64,000 bases of DNA from Warburgia ugandensis. Taxonomy: Eukaryota > Streptophyta > Magnoliopsida > Canellales > Canellaceae. The stretch's first letter is position 1, and every line of letters starts with the position of its first letter. The translations under genes were made by a program, and so were the position numbers. The notes under the pieces are model-generated. The model searched no databases and was not told where the DNA came from. It saw only the letters and a list, made by a program, of their open reading frames with translations. The stretch covers positions 68,611,414 through 68,675,413 of the forward strand of contig CP141126.1 of assembly GCA_035236585.1 (NCBI GenBank), written 5' to 3'. Positions 23,380 to 34,584 of the stretch are shown here, in pieces.

Positions 23380-25215
23380 GAATGGAGAAGTTATAGTCTT
23401 TTAAGTATTCCATCCATCTTCTTTGTCGCATGTTTAAGTCTTGTTGGGAAAAGGTATATTTAAGACTCTTATGATTTGTGAAAACTTATAACTTTTTCCC
23501 ATATAGATAATGTCTCCAGATTCATAAGGCAAAGACTATGGCTGCTAATTCCAATCATGGTTCGGGTAATTGACTTCATGCTTCTTGAGTTGCTGAGAAG
23601 TATAAGCAATTACCTTCCCATGTTGCATAAGTACACAGCCTAGTCCTTGTTGTGAGGCATCGCTGTATATCTCAAATCCGCCGCTTCCTGAAGGTAAGGT
23701 AAGGATAGGTGCTATAGTTAACCTTCTCTTTAGTTCCTGGAAGCTTTCCTCACATTTATCAGTCCATTCAAATCTTATGTCTTTCCTGGTTAGCTCAGTT
23801 AAAGGTAAAGCAATTCATGAAAAACCCTCGATGAATCTCCTGTAATATCCAGCAAGTCCTAAGAAGCTTCTTATTTTTGTGATTGTCTTAGGTCTTTCCC
23901 ATTTCTGTACTGATTCAACCTTAGCGGGGTTGACTGCTATGCCATCTTGAGAAATAATGTGTCCTAAAAAATTAACCTTTTCTAGCCAAATCTCACACTT
24001 ATTGAATTTTGCATATAACTTGTGTGCTTGTAGGGTGCTTAATGTTATCCTTAGATGTTCCTTATGGTCTTTAGGAGTTTCTAAATATATCAAGATATCA
24101 CCCACAAACACTATGATGAATTTGTCTAAGTACTCCTTGAACACCCTATTCATGAGGTCCATAAACGTGGCTAGAGCATTAGTTAAACCAAAGGACATCA
24201 CTCTAAATTCATAATGGCTGTATCGAGTCCTGAAGGCTGTCTTAGGGATATCTTCTTCTCTAACTTGAAGTTGATGGTAGCCGGATCGTAGATCAATCTT
24301 AGAGAAGACTTTGGCTGACTGAAGTTGATCGAAAAGATCATCAATTCGGGGAAGGGGTACTTATTCTTAATGGTGACCCTATTTAGCATCCAATAGTCTA
24401 CGCACAATCTCATGGAGCCATCCTTTTTCTTAACAAAAAGGATTGGAGCTCCCCACGAAGATATGTTAGGCCGTATGAACCATTTGTCAAGTAGTTTCTG
24501 TAACTGGGTCTTCAATTCTTTTAGTTCTGCAGGAGCCATTCGGTAAGGAGCTTTGGAAATAGGGGAAGTACCAGGCATAAGGTCAATGGTAAACTCAATT
24601 TCTCTTGGTGGGGGTAGACCTGGTAAGTCCTCAGGGAATGCGTCAGGAAATTCTTGGACTACCTCGACATCCTCTAGCTTTGGTTGGGGACTCTCGACAG
24701 ATTCAATCTTGGCCAAGAAGAAGGGACATCCATGAGCAATGTGCTTAATTGCTTTCATGGCAGAAATAACACACGCTCCAGAATAATCTTTTCTTCCTTG
24801 GAGGGTGAAAGTGTCTCCATTAGGTAGGGTAAAAGTGACACATTTCTGGTGGCAATCAACAAAGCCTTGATGACAGGCTAGCCAGTCCATACCTAGGATG
24901 GCGTCTGAGTCATTCATATCTAAGTGAATAAGATTGGTATGTAGTAAATGATCTTTGACCAAAACGGGGACATCCTGGAGATAAGAATAGGTGGGAAGTG
25001 CCTGCCCTATAGGAGTCATGACTTCTAGAGTGAAGTCCAGGTCCTGTGGTATAATGTCCAAGGTTGATGCAAACTCCCGGGATATGAAAGAATGAGTGGA
25101 GCCTGTCTCGAATAGAACTTTAGCAGGTGTATCATAGATAGAAAGAATACCTTCAACTACGGCATTTGAAGCCTGGGCTTGACTGGAAGTGAGGGCAAAG
25201 ACACGTCCTTGGTTC
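23380..25215 (-). pseudogene. Element A pol: protease, RT, RNase H part
   Basis: Minus strand, from high to low coordinates: a retroviral-type aspartic protease motif region ([15 protein letters not shown], about 25115-25070), the RT front block [15 protein letters not shown] (about 24450-24400), PFGLTNA-like and FVGDILIY blocks (about 24200-24090, the palm of RT), [12 protein letters not shown] (about 23860-23825), then the RNase H region cut by element B. All are typical of plant Ty3/gypsy chromoviruses. It reads in more than one piece and is a broken fossil. Confidence 0.9.
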
Positions 25216-25540
25216 TTTGGAACCTAATCTTCTTTACGCTCTTCAACTTTCCTTTTAGGACAATTCCTAGCAAGATGTCCTAATTCTCCACAAGTATAGC
25301 AAGTGATGTTGAAAGTGGGACATGGTTTGCCTGAATGATTCCTGTTACACCTAGGGCATGTCTTCCAGTCTGGTCTTCTTCCTTTGTTTTCAAACGGCTT
25401 CTTGAAAGGTGGCCTAGGTCCAGATGACTGAAATGGTCTCTTTCCTTTATTTCTCATGGTGTTGGTGTTCTTAGTTTCCTTTATCGCCTGATTCCTTTGA
25501 TAATCTTTTTCATATGAGGAGGCCATCTCTACGGCTTTGG
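25216..25540 (-). pseudogene. Element A gag: zinc-knuckle part
   Basis: The frame 25224-25526 has CPRCNRNHSGKPC and CYTCGELGHLARNCP. The second is a CCHC nucleocapsid zinc knuckle (C-X2-C-X4-H-X4-C). A basic, proline-rich stretch precedes it. It packages the element RNA in intact relatives. Part of a broken element. Confidence 0.88.
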
Positions 25541-26205
25541 CTACGGTGGAAGGTTGGAAACCTAGAACTCTGTTCTTGAGTCCTAGGTTGAGCCCATCTA
25601 CAAATCTTTCCGCCGCGTCTTCCTCATTAGCACAAGCATGTGGTGCAAATCTTTGGAGGCTGATGAATTTATTTCATACTGTTGGATAGTCATGTTTCCT
25701 TGTTCTAAGTCCATAAATTCTTTTCCCTTCTGTTTTCTTACATGTTTAGGATAATATTTGTCATTAAAGACCTTTTTAAATTCTTCCCATCCTATTGTTT
25801 CTTGCTGGTCAAAATAAGTCCTTTCCATTGTTTCCCACCAAAAGGTAGCCTCTCCCCTAAACACAAATGTGGCCATGGTTACCTTTCTTTCTTCAGCTAT
25901 GTTCATGGCTTTAAATATCTTTTCAATATCAATTAACCATTTTTCAGCTGTAGATGCTTCATCTTCTCCTGTGAATGAGGGAGCTAATTTCTGAAACCTT
26001 TCTAACTGAACCTCAGTCCTATCTATTGCTTTATCAGGGGAAGGATCTCGTGTGGTAGGGGTTTGGGTTTGTTGATTACTCATGTATTGTTCCATATGCT
26101 GTAGGAATCATTGGAATAATTCAGCCATCCCATTGCTAGACCCAGTGGAGTCCACTGGTGGGGCTTCAGGTCTTGGAGTATCGATTACTTTCTTTCTAGG
26201 CATTT
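25541..26205 (-). pseudogene. Element A gag: capsid-like part
   Basis: Minus-strand frame 25598-26095 and its upstream continuation, which starts MPRKKVIDTPRPEAPP at about 26203. The retrotransposon gag domain is visible in AEKWLIDIEKIFKAM, FRGEATFWWETMER and WEEFKKVFNDKYYPKHVR. It lies about 140 bases after the 5' LTR, the usual place. Part of a broken element. Confidence 0.88.
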
Positions 26206-26328
26206 GTAAATCATAAGGTAAGTCACACGACCTTAGTATGTTTTATCATATTATCCCTTAATCTTTCATGGATGAAACTTGATTATAAGTTATTCTCCTC
26301 ATAACTGGGCTGTGAGTAATGTCAAACC

Positions 26329-26342
26329 GGGCTCTGATACTA
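26329..26342 (-). other. Primer binding site of element A
   Basis: The minus strand reads TAGTATCAGAGCCC three bases after the LTR end, matching the complement of initiator tRNA-Met. Confidence 0.75.
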
Positions 26343-26693
26343 ACTGTGATGACCTGGGTTTCATATGATGCAAATTTCATAAAAAGGCGAAATCTCTTGC
26401 TTTAGAAATATGAAATGAATGAAAATATTTTATTTTAAAAAGCAATCTTTTGTATAAAACCCCGAGTGCCAAAACACATTTTCAAATCATATAGCCATGG
26501 CATAGTTTTAAATCAACTATATTCCTAAGAAAGTGTTAGTCACAGCCCAAGCTACAGAGAGTAACTACAATCAAGTAACATTCACTAAAAGATAAGGTAG
26601 GGGTTTACTTGTACTTAATTTGGATGTTCTCTGTCACGGGTGTATCCTGTCCTTAAGTGTTTACTTGTATCTGAAAAATGTTAAGGATTGGGT

Positions 26694-26710
26694 GAGTATA
26701 CACTATACTC
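26694..26710 (-). other. LTR A hairpin (5' copy)
   Basis: GAGTATACACTATACTC, identical to the other LTR copy. Confidence 0.6.
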
Positions 26711-28604
26711 AGTAGGAGTCTATCACTACTAGTTTTACAATGCATGCTATGTTTTAAACCATATGTTCTTTAAACCATGTGCATATTTGGACACTCATGT
26801 TCAATATCGATATTAAAAGCCATTGTCAAAATAGAATACCGACGACTTAAAGAATCGCATAATCCAAGTCAAAAGTAACATAGATATCATAAACATATAC
26901 TATGATATGCATAAGATGCTCAACTAAATCCAACTCATGGATCTATGGTCGACCATAATCATGTCATGCCATATGCATGCAAGTAAATCCTCAAAAACAT
27001 AGGGCACACTATGCCCACGACGTCAGCGTCGTGTGGTCCTCAGGTACCTAGGGACTCTTAGTCATGGCCTCCACGGGGCATATGACACTTCGACGGGTGC
27101 CGTGACACCTCCAGTGGTAGTCCTCGTTTACCACAGCAATCGAAGTGAGGACAAGTCTTTTTGGCGTGGTACCCTTTCCACCTATAGTGGTAGAGGCTGG
27201 GAGGCCACCCCGAACCTCTCGGCATAGCGCCCACGAGCTTACTAGCCCAAAAACATACATAGTCCAAATCTCAAATCAACATAAATCATGCAATTTATGC
27301 AATCATTTTCAATGTCCTCTTTGGATCCCTCACAACTGCCTAACCAGTGTCTTTTGGCAACCCTCAAGGATATGCAGTTATCCAAATGATCCAATCTCAA
27401 TCTTCATAAATCAAGCAATTTATGCATTTGTTTTCAAAGCATGCGAGCAATGCATTCATAAAATCATCTCAATGCAAATGATCGCATTCAAGACCATATA
27501 TTATGAAAACAACTCGATAATATAAGAGCAATAAATCAATGCATTAGAAAAGAAACCTTGATTCAAAACATGCATTCTCAAAGCATCATGGGTTCTTTTT
27601 AAAAGTCTAGTAGCGATAGGACACCTACCTAATTTGATCGCGCTAGTCCTCTTGTCCTCGTACATTCCTGAACATGGTTTAGGGGAAAAAGGTTAGCTTA
27701 GCCTATTTCTATAGGGTCTAGAATATTTTACCTCACTACTTAGGCATTAAGGGTTCATTCCCATGCCTAAGGGCCTCCTAAGGTCCCTAACTGGGCTTTG
27801 GTATAGTCAGGTTCACAAAGGCTTAGTGGCCCTGCACCACTATCATGGTTTAAGGGTCATTCTAGCCTTAGTTAGGGGCTTGATTAGGTATTTTAGGATT
27901 TGAGTGTGTCCGCGCCTTCGATACGGACACAATGCCTCTCGCGGCGCCTCAATCGGAGTCCTAGAACTCAAGTTATGGTATTTTAGTGTTATGAATACAT
28001 AGAAGGCCCAAAACAGGCCCTGCGTCACCGCTCCCGGGACGCACCTACGTTCCGGTCGAGTGGCGACCGGCCCGCACGTGCGGTCGCACGCTCCAGAGCG
28101 TCATCAGGCTGCTCATTCTGCTTACGCGGAATGTGCGACATCACCATTGCAGGCCCACACGAGGCAGGTGCCCATGACGCTAACTCGTCTCAAGTCAGTG
28201 GCGTGCACCCCACAGCGCGTCTACTGACGCACCGGGCCTCCGCTCCCTTTTTTCGTTTGCAAGCGCATCCACAAACACCCCCGTAGGTTTTCCTTTAATG
28301 CACTAGTGCGTTTTGGTTCTGTGGTGACCTGGGCATCCTCGGGATGCCCTGGTTCGACCCTATCGAACCAGAACGCCCCAGGCACTTGCCCTAGGTCTAT
28401 TATGGCGCCATAGAGCCCCATTTTGCATGGTTTCTCATGCAAAAACTTAGGGATATTCAACCTAAGTCTGAGGGGGAGATGGGTTTGGAGTTGTTTAAGG
28501 CATACCTGGTTCGTGGTTGGGTATTTTTCACGTTTTCTCCTTTTGCCTGCAACTCAAAGATTGGTTTTTCCCAGGGTTTTGGGCTGCCATTGGAGGCACC
28601 CAAG

Positions 28605-28622
28605 AGCTCTATTTATAGAGCT
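28605..28622 (-). promoter_or_regulatory. Palindromic TATA box of LTR A (5' copy)
   Basis: AGCTCTATTTATAGAGCT, unchanged from the other LTR although nearby sequence has diverged. This is the copy that would drive transcription of A. Confidence 0.6.
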
Positions 28623-29053
28623 TAAGGAGGGTTCTGGAGGGGGGTTTCCACCTCTATGGAAGGGCGGTGGAGAAACCTCTAGAATGGTGGTGGTTTCCCC
28701 CTGCAAACCGACATTCTAGAATGTCGGTGATGCAGTACTTTTGGAAAGAAGGGGGTGCCCGTATCAAAACAGGTCCCTATTTTCTCAGGCCAATTTGTTT
28801 TAAATTGAATTACAATTTTGCCCTTAAATTTCAAAGGGCCATAACTTGCTCATTTTAACTCCGTTTTAGGTGATTCTTGTCTTGTTAGATTCCTTTTTCC
28901 TAGACGCACCTAAGGGTACCATTATAGGGACCAAATTTCTAGGTCTAGTAAGGGTGAACAGTGAAATGACCAAAATACCCTTATCTCAAAAAGTGAACTT
29001 TTCATTACCAACATGGGATTTCAAGGTTACAAAAATGGAGTCATTACACTAAG

Positions 29054-29879
29054 TTCCCCTCATTCATCATCTTGTAAAAGTTATATACTTCAATGAATAT
29101 AATGAAAACCAACCCCTATATTCACTTCATTTATAAGATCCAAATTTACTTCATTCATACTTACTCATTTACTCCCACACTCCAAGTTTCCACTCATTCA
29201 TCGCTTAATATATATATATATATATATATATAAAAGAAAGCAATGAAAACTAAAAGAACACATGCAAATGAATGAAGAAATACTTTATTATGTATTTTTC
29301 ATTCATGAAGTTACTCCAAGTGTTCTAATACTCATTATATACTCGGCCCCTTCACTTCATATTTCATTGAGGTTTACTCTAGAGTAACTCTTCTTATTTG
29401 CCCACTTAAAAAGCATAGTAGCCTATAATACAGCACATTTTATTCAGGTCACATTCTTTTAGTTGGATCTATAAAATAACTGTGAAAAAATATAAGATTA
29501 TGAAAAGTAAAATGTATCTTAGCTTTCTTAATTGAGAGACATCAACACCATTGAATATTAGGGTCCTCATGTATCTCAGCACATAGTATGCTCACTTCCA
29601 ATTAGATTGTTGTTTATGACATTGTGCAACAAGTAAAACAAAAAGAACCCACAAATATTATTTGTAATATGATAAGTTTTAGTTATTAAATAGAGTAATT
29701 AACTATTTTCTATACCTTCACATTCTTTCAAGTGAGTTTTGGTGGTTGTACAATCTCAGTCACATTAGCCCATGTTAATCGTGCTCTACAAATTTAAATT
29801 TTAAATGAATTATAGATAAATAAAAATATTATTTATCTACACGTAATATATAAAAAGAATAAAAGATTACCTACTATTG
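29054..29879. other. CACTA-1 interior without recognised coding
   Basis: Continuation of CACTA-1 after insertion A. AT-rich, with a (TA)n run at about 29208-29232. No domain seen. By position it would be the 3' untranslated and 3' subterminal side of the second CACTA gene. Confidence 0.45.
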
Positions 29880-32450
29880 TAGGGAATCATTAAGCTTTAT
29901 CCCTTAAAGCATTGGAAGAAGCTTGGTAAAATATCATCAACATGCCTCTTTATCGGCCATTGCTCTACTACTCCACAAATGATGCCGGGGTTAAGGAATT
30001 GGTATAGTATACCCTCAAACTCAAAAAGGCTAGTTGCATCATTCAAGAAGCTACATAAAAGAAATAATTATTACATATATCATGAAAATATAACATGTAA
30101 TGTCAAGTATTTTATAAGCAAATATGTGCATATACCCCATAAAAGAGACAATGTGAGAGTGCTCAAGTTGATCTCACAAGCAAACTCATAATAGATCCTC
30201 TCCCATAAATGGCACTTCAAGAAAGTCATTGATAATCAATGCCTCCTTGATTCGTATGGAGTTGATTGCCCTATCTTCATTGATGAGACCACATATTAAC
30301 CTTAGGGATTGAGGCATGTTAGGTGGGAATTCCACATAATCCTTAGGTGGATGTTGTAAAAGATGTATACAATTTTAGCTAAATAATATTGATAAATGAA
30401 GATGAGATAATTTATTATGAAAAAAAAATAAAAATACAAGGACTTGCTCCAGTGGTGCAACAATAGATGATGGTGCAACGGCAGGCGATCTCGATACCAC
30501 ATGTTGTTGATAAATCGTATAAAGTTAATAAACAATTAAATTGAGGTCTCTAGCTAAAAATTATTGATGAGGAAGGTAGTATGATAAGATACATACTATG
30601 GACTCTATGGGAATGACTAATGCCTCTGGCCAAGCAACTTGATATGCAACTGCCTGCCCAACAGTTGTAATATTTTTCATTTCTAAAGGGAAGGGTAGTT
30701 TGGCATTGACTTCTAAAGCCATGGTAATGGACACTCACTTAGTATGTGGTGGTACACTAATTCCTTGCAAAATGGTTGATTCATGCACATAGCATGAACT
30801 AACTGCCACAATGTTTGAGTGAGAATCCAAGTCCAATAGGCATTGACCCACCTACAAATTAGATATAAAATAGAGAGGTTGAGATAGAGAATTACAAAAG
30901 GATAAAGAAAATTTTTAGTTTTGTCTATATATATATATATATATATACCTCATTGATTGGAATTTTTGTTTTGAGGGGAGTCGGTTGTCCTTCATGAACT
31001 TCTACAATTGGAGAATTACAACTAGCATTTGATGGAGGTACAAGGGTGTCACGAGAATTATGTGTAGGGGATTGAGAAATATATCCACTTTTATTTTCTC
31101 AACCAACTCATTGTACCTCCTGATCTTGAACTGTAGGCAATCTTTTACCAAATAATTTAGAAGGAACATTACTATGCTCAATTCCCTAACCTGACTAGGC
31201 TGGTCCTTGTTATTGCCCATAGCCCTACACAGGATGTCATCATTGTTAGTGGTGCTACTAAGAGTTCCTATACTTATGTTTTCTTAGCACGGCCCATCGA
31301 ATGCATTATCTTCTAAAGGATGGAGCACTCAATGTGTTTCGTAGTCCCAACTTTCTTTTGTTGTCCAGCAAGAAGCTATAGTTAGATAGCAAAATGTGTA
31401 TAACTATAGTAGCATTAATTTGAAAGGAATAAATTGTCACAAATGCTTACCTTGCGCTCTTCTAAATGAGTGTAGCTCAACCTAGAGAAGTGGTGGTGCA
31501 TATTAGTTTCATGCACCTTTCTTCCTCTTGCACTCTTAGCCTACACCTTTGTACATACGTAATCAAGTATAATAATCAGATGTTACATGCAATTAATTAA
31601 ATGAAACATCATTTTTGCACATACCTCAAATTTAGTGAATGTACAGTTCTATACAAATGCATTCCACACATCTTGGGCAATGATGTTGGAATAAATGACA
31701 GGCATTTTGTGCAGCCTCGACGGATCATTGATGTATGGAGCTATGTAATTGCAAACAAGGTAGATCTTCCATTTTCTCCATTGCTCACTAGCTCCTTATA
31801 AAGCATGTGTCTTCTTCTGCTTAGGTACATCAAAGGCATTCTACAAAGTACACAGAACATTACTATATTTGAAAATAAGTTATGTTATTAATTATATAAT
31901 ACATATTATTAATGTTTATTTACCTTCACCATTTCCCATGTTGAATCTTTTGTCAAGGATGACACAAGTCTCCAATCATCAAATGTGATTGGAACCATGC
32001 TTCTTACCAAGGAGTAGAGAAAACCGCTATAGAGGTTGCACTCTCACCTATCTCATGCCCCTACTATTGTATTGGATAGTTTCTTTAATTTCCTTCTACT
32101 TTCTCTTGATAACCTTTTCCATTGTTGTTCGCCTCTGCCCTTTCTCTTTTGAGTACTACTCATGTTGACCTCTTGTTCATGCACTTGATTTTGTCCATAT
32201 TCTTCATTTTGATATTGTTCATGTTCCATATTTACTACAAACAAGAACATAATGATATTAGAACAATGAGATAGAAAAGGCCATGTAGTGCATTTCAAGA
32301 AAACAAACCAACATGACATAGGTGGCAAACAAACTGAAAGCAAATCGAATAAGCAAGAAACTTCCTTTTTTGAGTGGAGAAGAAACAAGTTGAAATGATA
32401 CAGATACTTCTTAAACATAATAATAAGATTTACCTCAAGCATTACCAAAG
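29880..32450 (-). pseudogene. CACTA-1 second gene: Transposase_24 / DUF8039-like protein
   Basis: Minus strand. A basic segment (KRKGRGEQQWKRLSRESRRK, about 32155-32095) leads into the plant Ptta/En/Spm Transposase_24 core: LVRSMVPITFDDWRLVSSL (about 32010-31950), then AFDVPKQKK, EQWRKWKIYLV and AQDVWNAFV (about 31840-31655), then SRLSYTHLEERK (about 31500-31450). A DUF8039-like block, ITTVGQAVAYQVAWPEALVI, lies at about 30675-30615. Plausible introns separate the blocks: donor after EMVK with acceptor TTTGTAG before NAFDVP (about 31837-31925), donor at 31624, donor AAGGTAAGC at 31450. In-frame stops sit in the 31.6-31.8 kb exon (after THAL and after NAFV), so the copy is inactive. In related elements this protein is encoded beside TNP2 and is thought to bind element DNA. 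(TA)n at 30926-30948 lies in an intron. Confidence 0.7.
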
Positions 32451-32595
32451 GAATGAAGATACTCTATGATCATTCAAATAATTAAATTGTAGGTGATCCA
32501 TTAGATGGGGTAAGAACAAGAATCAATTTAAGGAATGCATATTAATTTGGTACTTTCATGTCTTAAATTAAACCTAGGACTCATTCTTATGCATT

Positions 32596-32700
32596 GTTAG
32601 ATGCATATTGGGGCATGGCTATGATTGGGTCATTGTTAGATGTATATTGGGTCATTTTTAGATGTATATTGGGTCATGGCAATGATTGGGTCATTGTTAA
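32596..32700. repeat. Short tandem repeat
   Basis: The words TTAGATGTATATTGGGTCAT and GGCTATGATTGGGTCATTG recur three and two times in an irregular array just beside dispersed repeat X. Confidence 0.6.
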
Positions 32701-32769
32701 GAAGAGGGTTTACTTTCTCTTTGGAGGGGAAATGAATGTAATGTTCTGATAGGTCAAACACTCCTATAC

Positions 32770-33420
32770 TTATGTCCACAAAGTGTCCTTTGGTGTATGT
32801 TTTAAATCACTCGCAAGTGCATGAATCAATGTAGTAATTTAAACACAAGACAGGTCAATCCTACATGGAATCCCATGGTTTTGTATTGACTGGATCTTGC
32901 TTAATTAAATCACTTATCCTAGCCAAAAGCGATGGGTTTTAATCTAATCTAAGAATTAATAAAATAACATGAAAACTAAAACATGCATGATAATAGAAAC
33001 TTTGTAAGTATAGAACTTTCTAAAATTAAACTTTTCTAAAACTAAACCTAGAAACTAACTAAACTATTCTAAAGATGTGACAACTTAAGCAATGAAACTT
33101 AAAACTAACATAGCATGCAATTAACTTATCAATGAAGGGGGGCCCCTAAATATGGATTAGCAATACAAATAAAATGCCCAATTAAAGCTTAAGAGGAGTG
33201 CACATGATGCATGTATGGTGCATATGGGGATACGAGAAAGAATGCATGAAATAATCTAAAGTGGAATGTGTGAATCCTAGGACTATTGCACATGGAGTTG
33301 TTAATATGTTCATGCATGAAATCTAATCAATAAAAAATCTAAATAAAAAATCATAAACCAAAGAAATGAATAAAGGAATAGGAGTAATGAACTAATTAAC
33401 CTAGAAATTAAGAGTGCAAT
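32770..33420 (+). repeat. Dispersed AT-rich repeat, copy X
   Basis: Opens with TTTTAAATCACTCGCAAGTG then CATGAATCAATGTAGTAATT, and continues A-rich with AACTAAAACATGCATG. Kin to copies Z (minus, about 480-1014) and Y (about 47036-48000). It lies within CACTA-1, between the leader region and the Transposase_24 gene. Family not recognised. Confidence 0.5.
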
Positions 33421-33429
33421 GACCAAAGA

Positions 33430-33950
33430 ACACAAGCAAGAGGGAACTGAGGCGGCTTGGAAGAGAGTATCCAAGAAGGAGGAATACATTGCAAACCCTA
33501 AAGGACCTTTGGGTGGTGGTCGTTGCAGGCAGGTGGTGGTCATTGCAGAGAGAGGACGAGAAGGGGGTGGGTGCTTCTGGTGGTGGTAACTGGAGGGAAA
33601 GTGGGGGGCATTGAGTGGTGGTCGCTGCTACAGGGAGAGGGTCGGAAGGAGGAGAGGGCTTTGGGTGGTGGTTGCTGCAAGGAGAGGGTGGGGGGGGTGG
33701 GGTGTTGCCACAGGGCTGGGAAAGGGAAGCTTTGTAAGGAAGGTGAAGAGAGGGTTGGGGCGGCCGTAGGAAGGAGACAGGGGGAGAAGAGGGGGTCATA
33801 GGGAGGAGGTAAGGTGAGTGGAAGAGGGGGAATGTACCTGAATAAACTAGTGTGATGTTTTGGACGGGGCACGACATGGTCGATCGAGGAAGAGACTGCA
33901 AAGGGCACAACTGTAGATGACAGAGATTGAGAAGTAAATGGAGGGATGAA
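33430..33950 (-). other. Pyrimidine-rich leader-like region of the second CACTA gene
   Basis: The minus strand is C/T-rich and gives overlapping proline/serine/threonine-rich frames (up to 169 residues) with no family resemblance. The corresponding place in CACTA-2 (about 60580-60780) is also pyrimidine-rich, and both open with similar words (CAATCTCTG.CAT.TA.AGTTG). Probably an untranslated leader or first exon, not a separate gene. Confidence 0.4.
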
Positions 33951-34290
33951 AAAAATTTGATCCTCTATATAGATTGGATTTTTGAAGTCATTTTTTTTTT
34001 TCAAATGACTTTAAAAACTATGATTCTTTAAGTCATTTGAAAAAAATGACTCTAAAAATAGAGTTTTTAAAGTTGTTTCTTTTCAAAAGACTTTAGTTTT
34101 AAAAGTTGATTAGTTCAAATGACTTCAAAAAATAGAGTTTTTAAAGTTGTTTATTTCAAACAACTTCAAAAATAACCATTTTAAAGTTGTTTTTTCAAGC
34201 AACTTTAAAAAGCACCATGTTTAAACTCTCTCTTTTTAGACAACTTTAAAGACTATGATTTTTGAAGTCGTTTTTTCAAATGAATTTAAA
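33950..34290 (-). repeat. Internal AAAGTC hairpin array of CACTA-1
   Basis: A run of inverted pairs of the motif TTTTGAAGTCATTTTT / AAATGACTTTAAAA separated by short spacers. It lies between the TNP2 part and the second gene, not at an element end. CACTA-2 has equivalent arrays at 59370-59595 and 60430-60560. Confidence 0.75.
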
Positions 34291-34584
34291 AAATCATTAA
34301 AATCTAATATATTTTTCATTTCAAATATATTTATTTCACTTTACAATCTCTTACTTAAATATGATGAAACTAATTTTTTTATGATAGTTAGTGTTGATTC
34401 GTGCATTCTATACATAATAAATACAAGAATATGTAAAAGAATTTACTTTTCAAACAAATCTTCAATTACATATGTATATAATGTCACATATATAGTATTC
34501 TTCTCACTTCAATCCATATAGCACATGATAAAAGAGCTAATTATAAATCTGGAATTATTGCAACTCACTAATACAATTCATATA
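34291..34584 (-). other. CACTA-1 region after TNP2
   Basis: The minus strand contains TAATTAGCTCTTTTATCATG and TATTATGTATAGAATGCACG, matching sequence just after TNP2 in CACTA-2 (about 59107 and 59265). It shows that this lies between TNP2 and the hairpin array in both elements. C1 is inserted at its upstream edge. Confidence 0.65.

Larger units (their letters stand above)
11156..29048 (-). mobile_element. Ty3/gypsy LTR element A (chromovirus-like), interrupted by element B
   Basis: LTRs at 11156-13892 and 26345-29048, both starting and ending TG...CA (plus strand TGTGATGACC ... CATTACA). It is flanked by CTAAG on both sides (11151-11155 and 29049-29053). The primer site lies at 26329-26342; gag, zinc knuckle, protease, RT and RNase H follow in order on the minus strand. 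Element B (14301-23374) is inserted in the RNase H region. It is broken, with several breaks besides the nested insertion. LTR divergence in a sampled stretch is about 4% (14 differences in about 340 bases), roughly 1.5 million years at 1.3e-8 substitutions per site per year. Confidence 0.92.
26345..29048 (-). repeat. LTR of element A, 5' copy (2704 bp)
   Basis: Full-length match to 11156-13892. Palindromic TATA at 28605-28622, donor-like CAGGTATG at about 28502-28509, CpG-rich module about 28020-28400, conserved block about 27010-27240, hairpin 26694-26710. Confidence 0.95.

Noticed and set aside
33401-33910. Proline/serine-rich frame of 169 residues
   Set aside because: Low-complexity pyrimidine-rich sequence, with another long frame overlapping it. 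More likely leader of the CACTA second gene than a separate protein.
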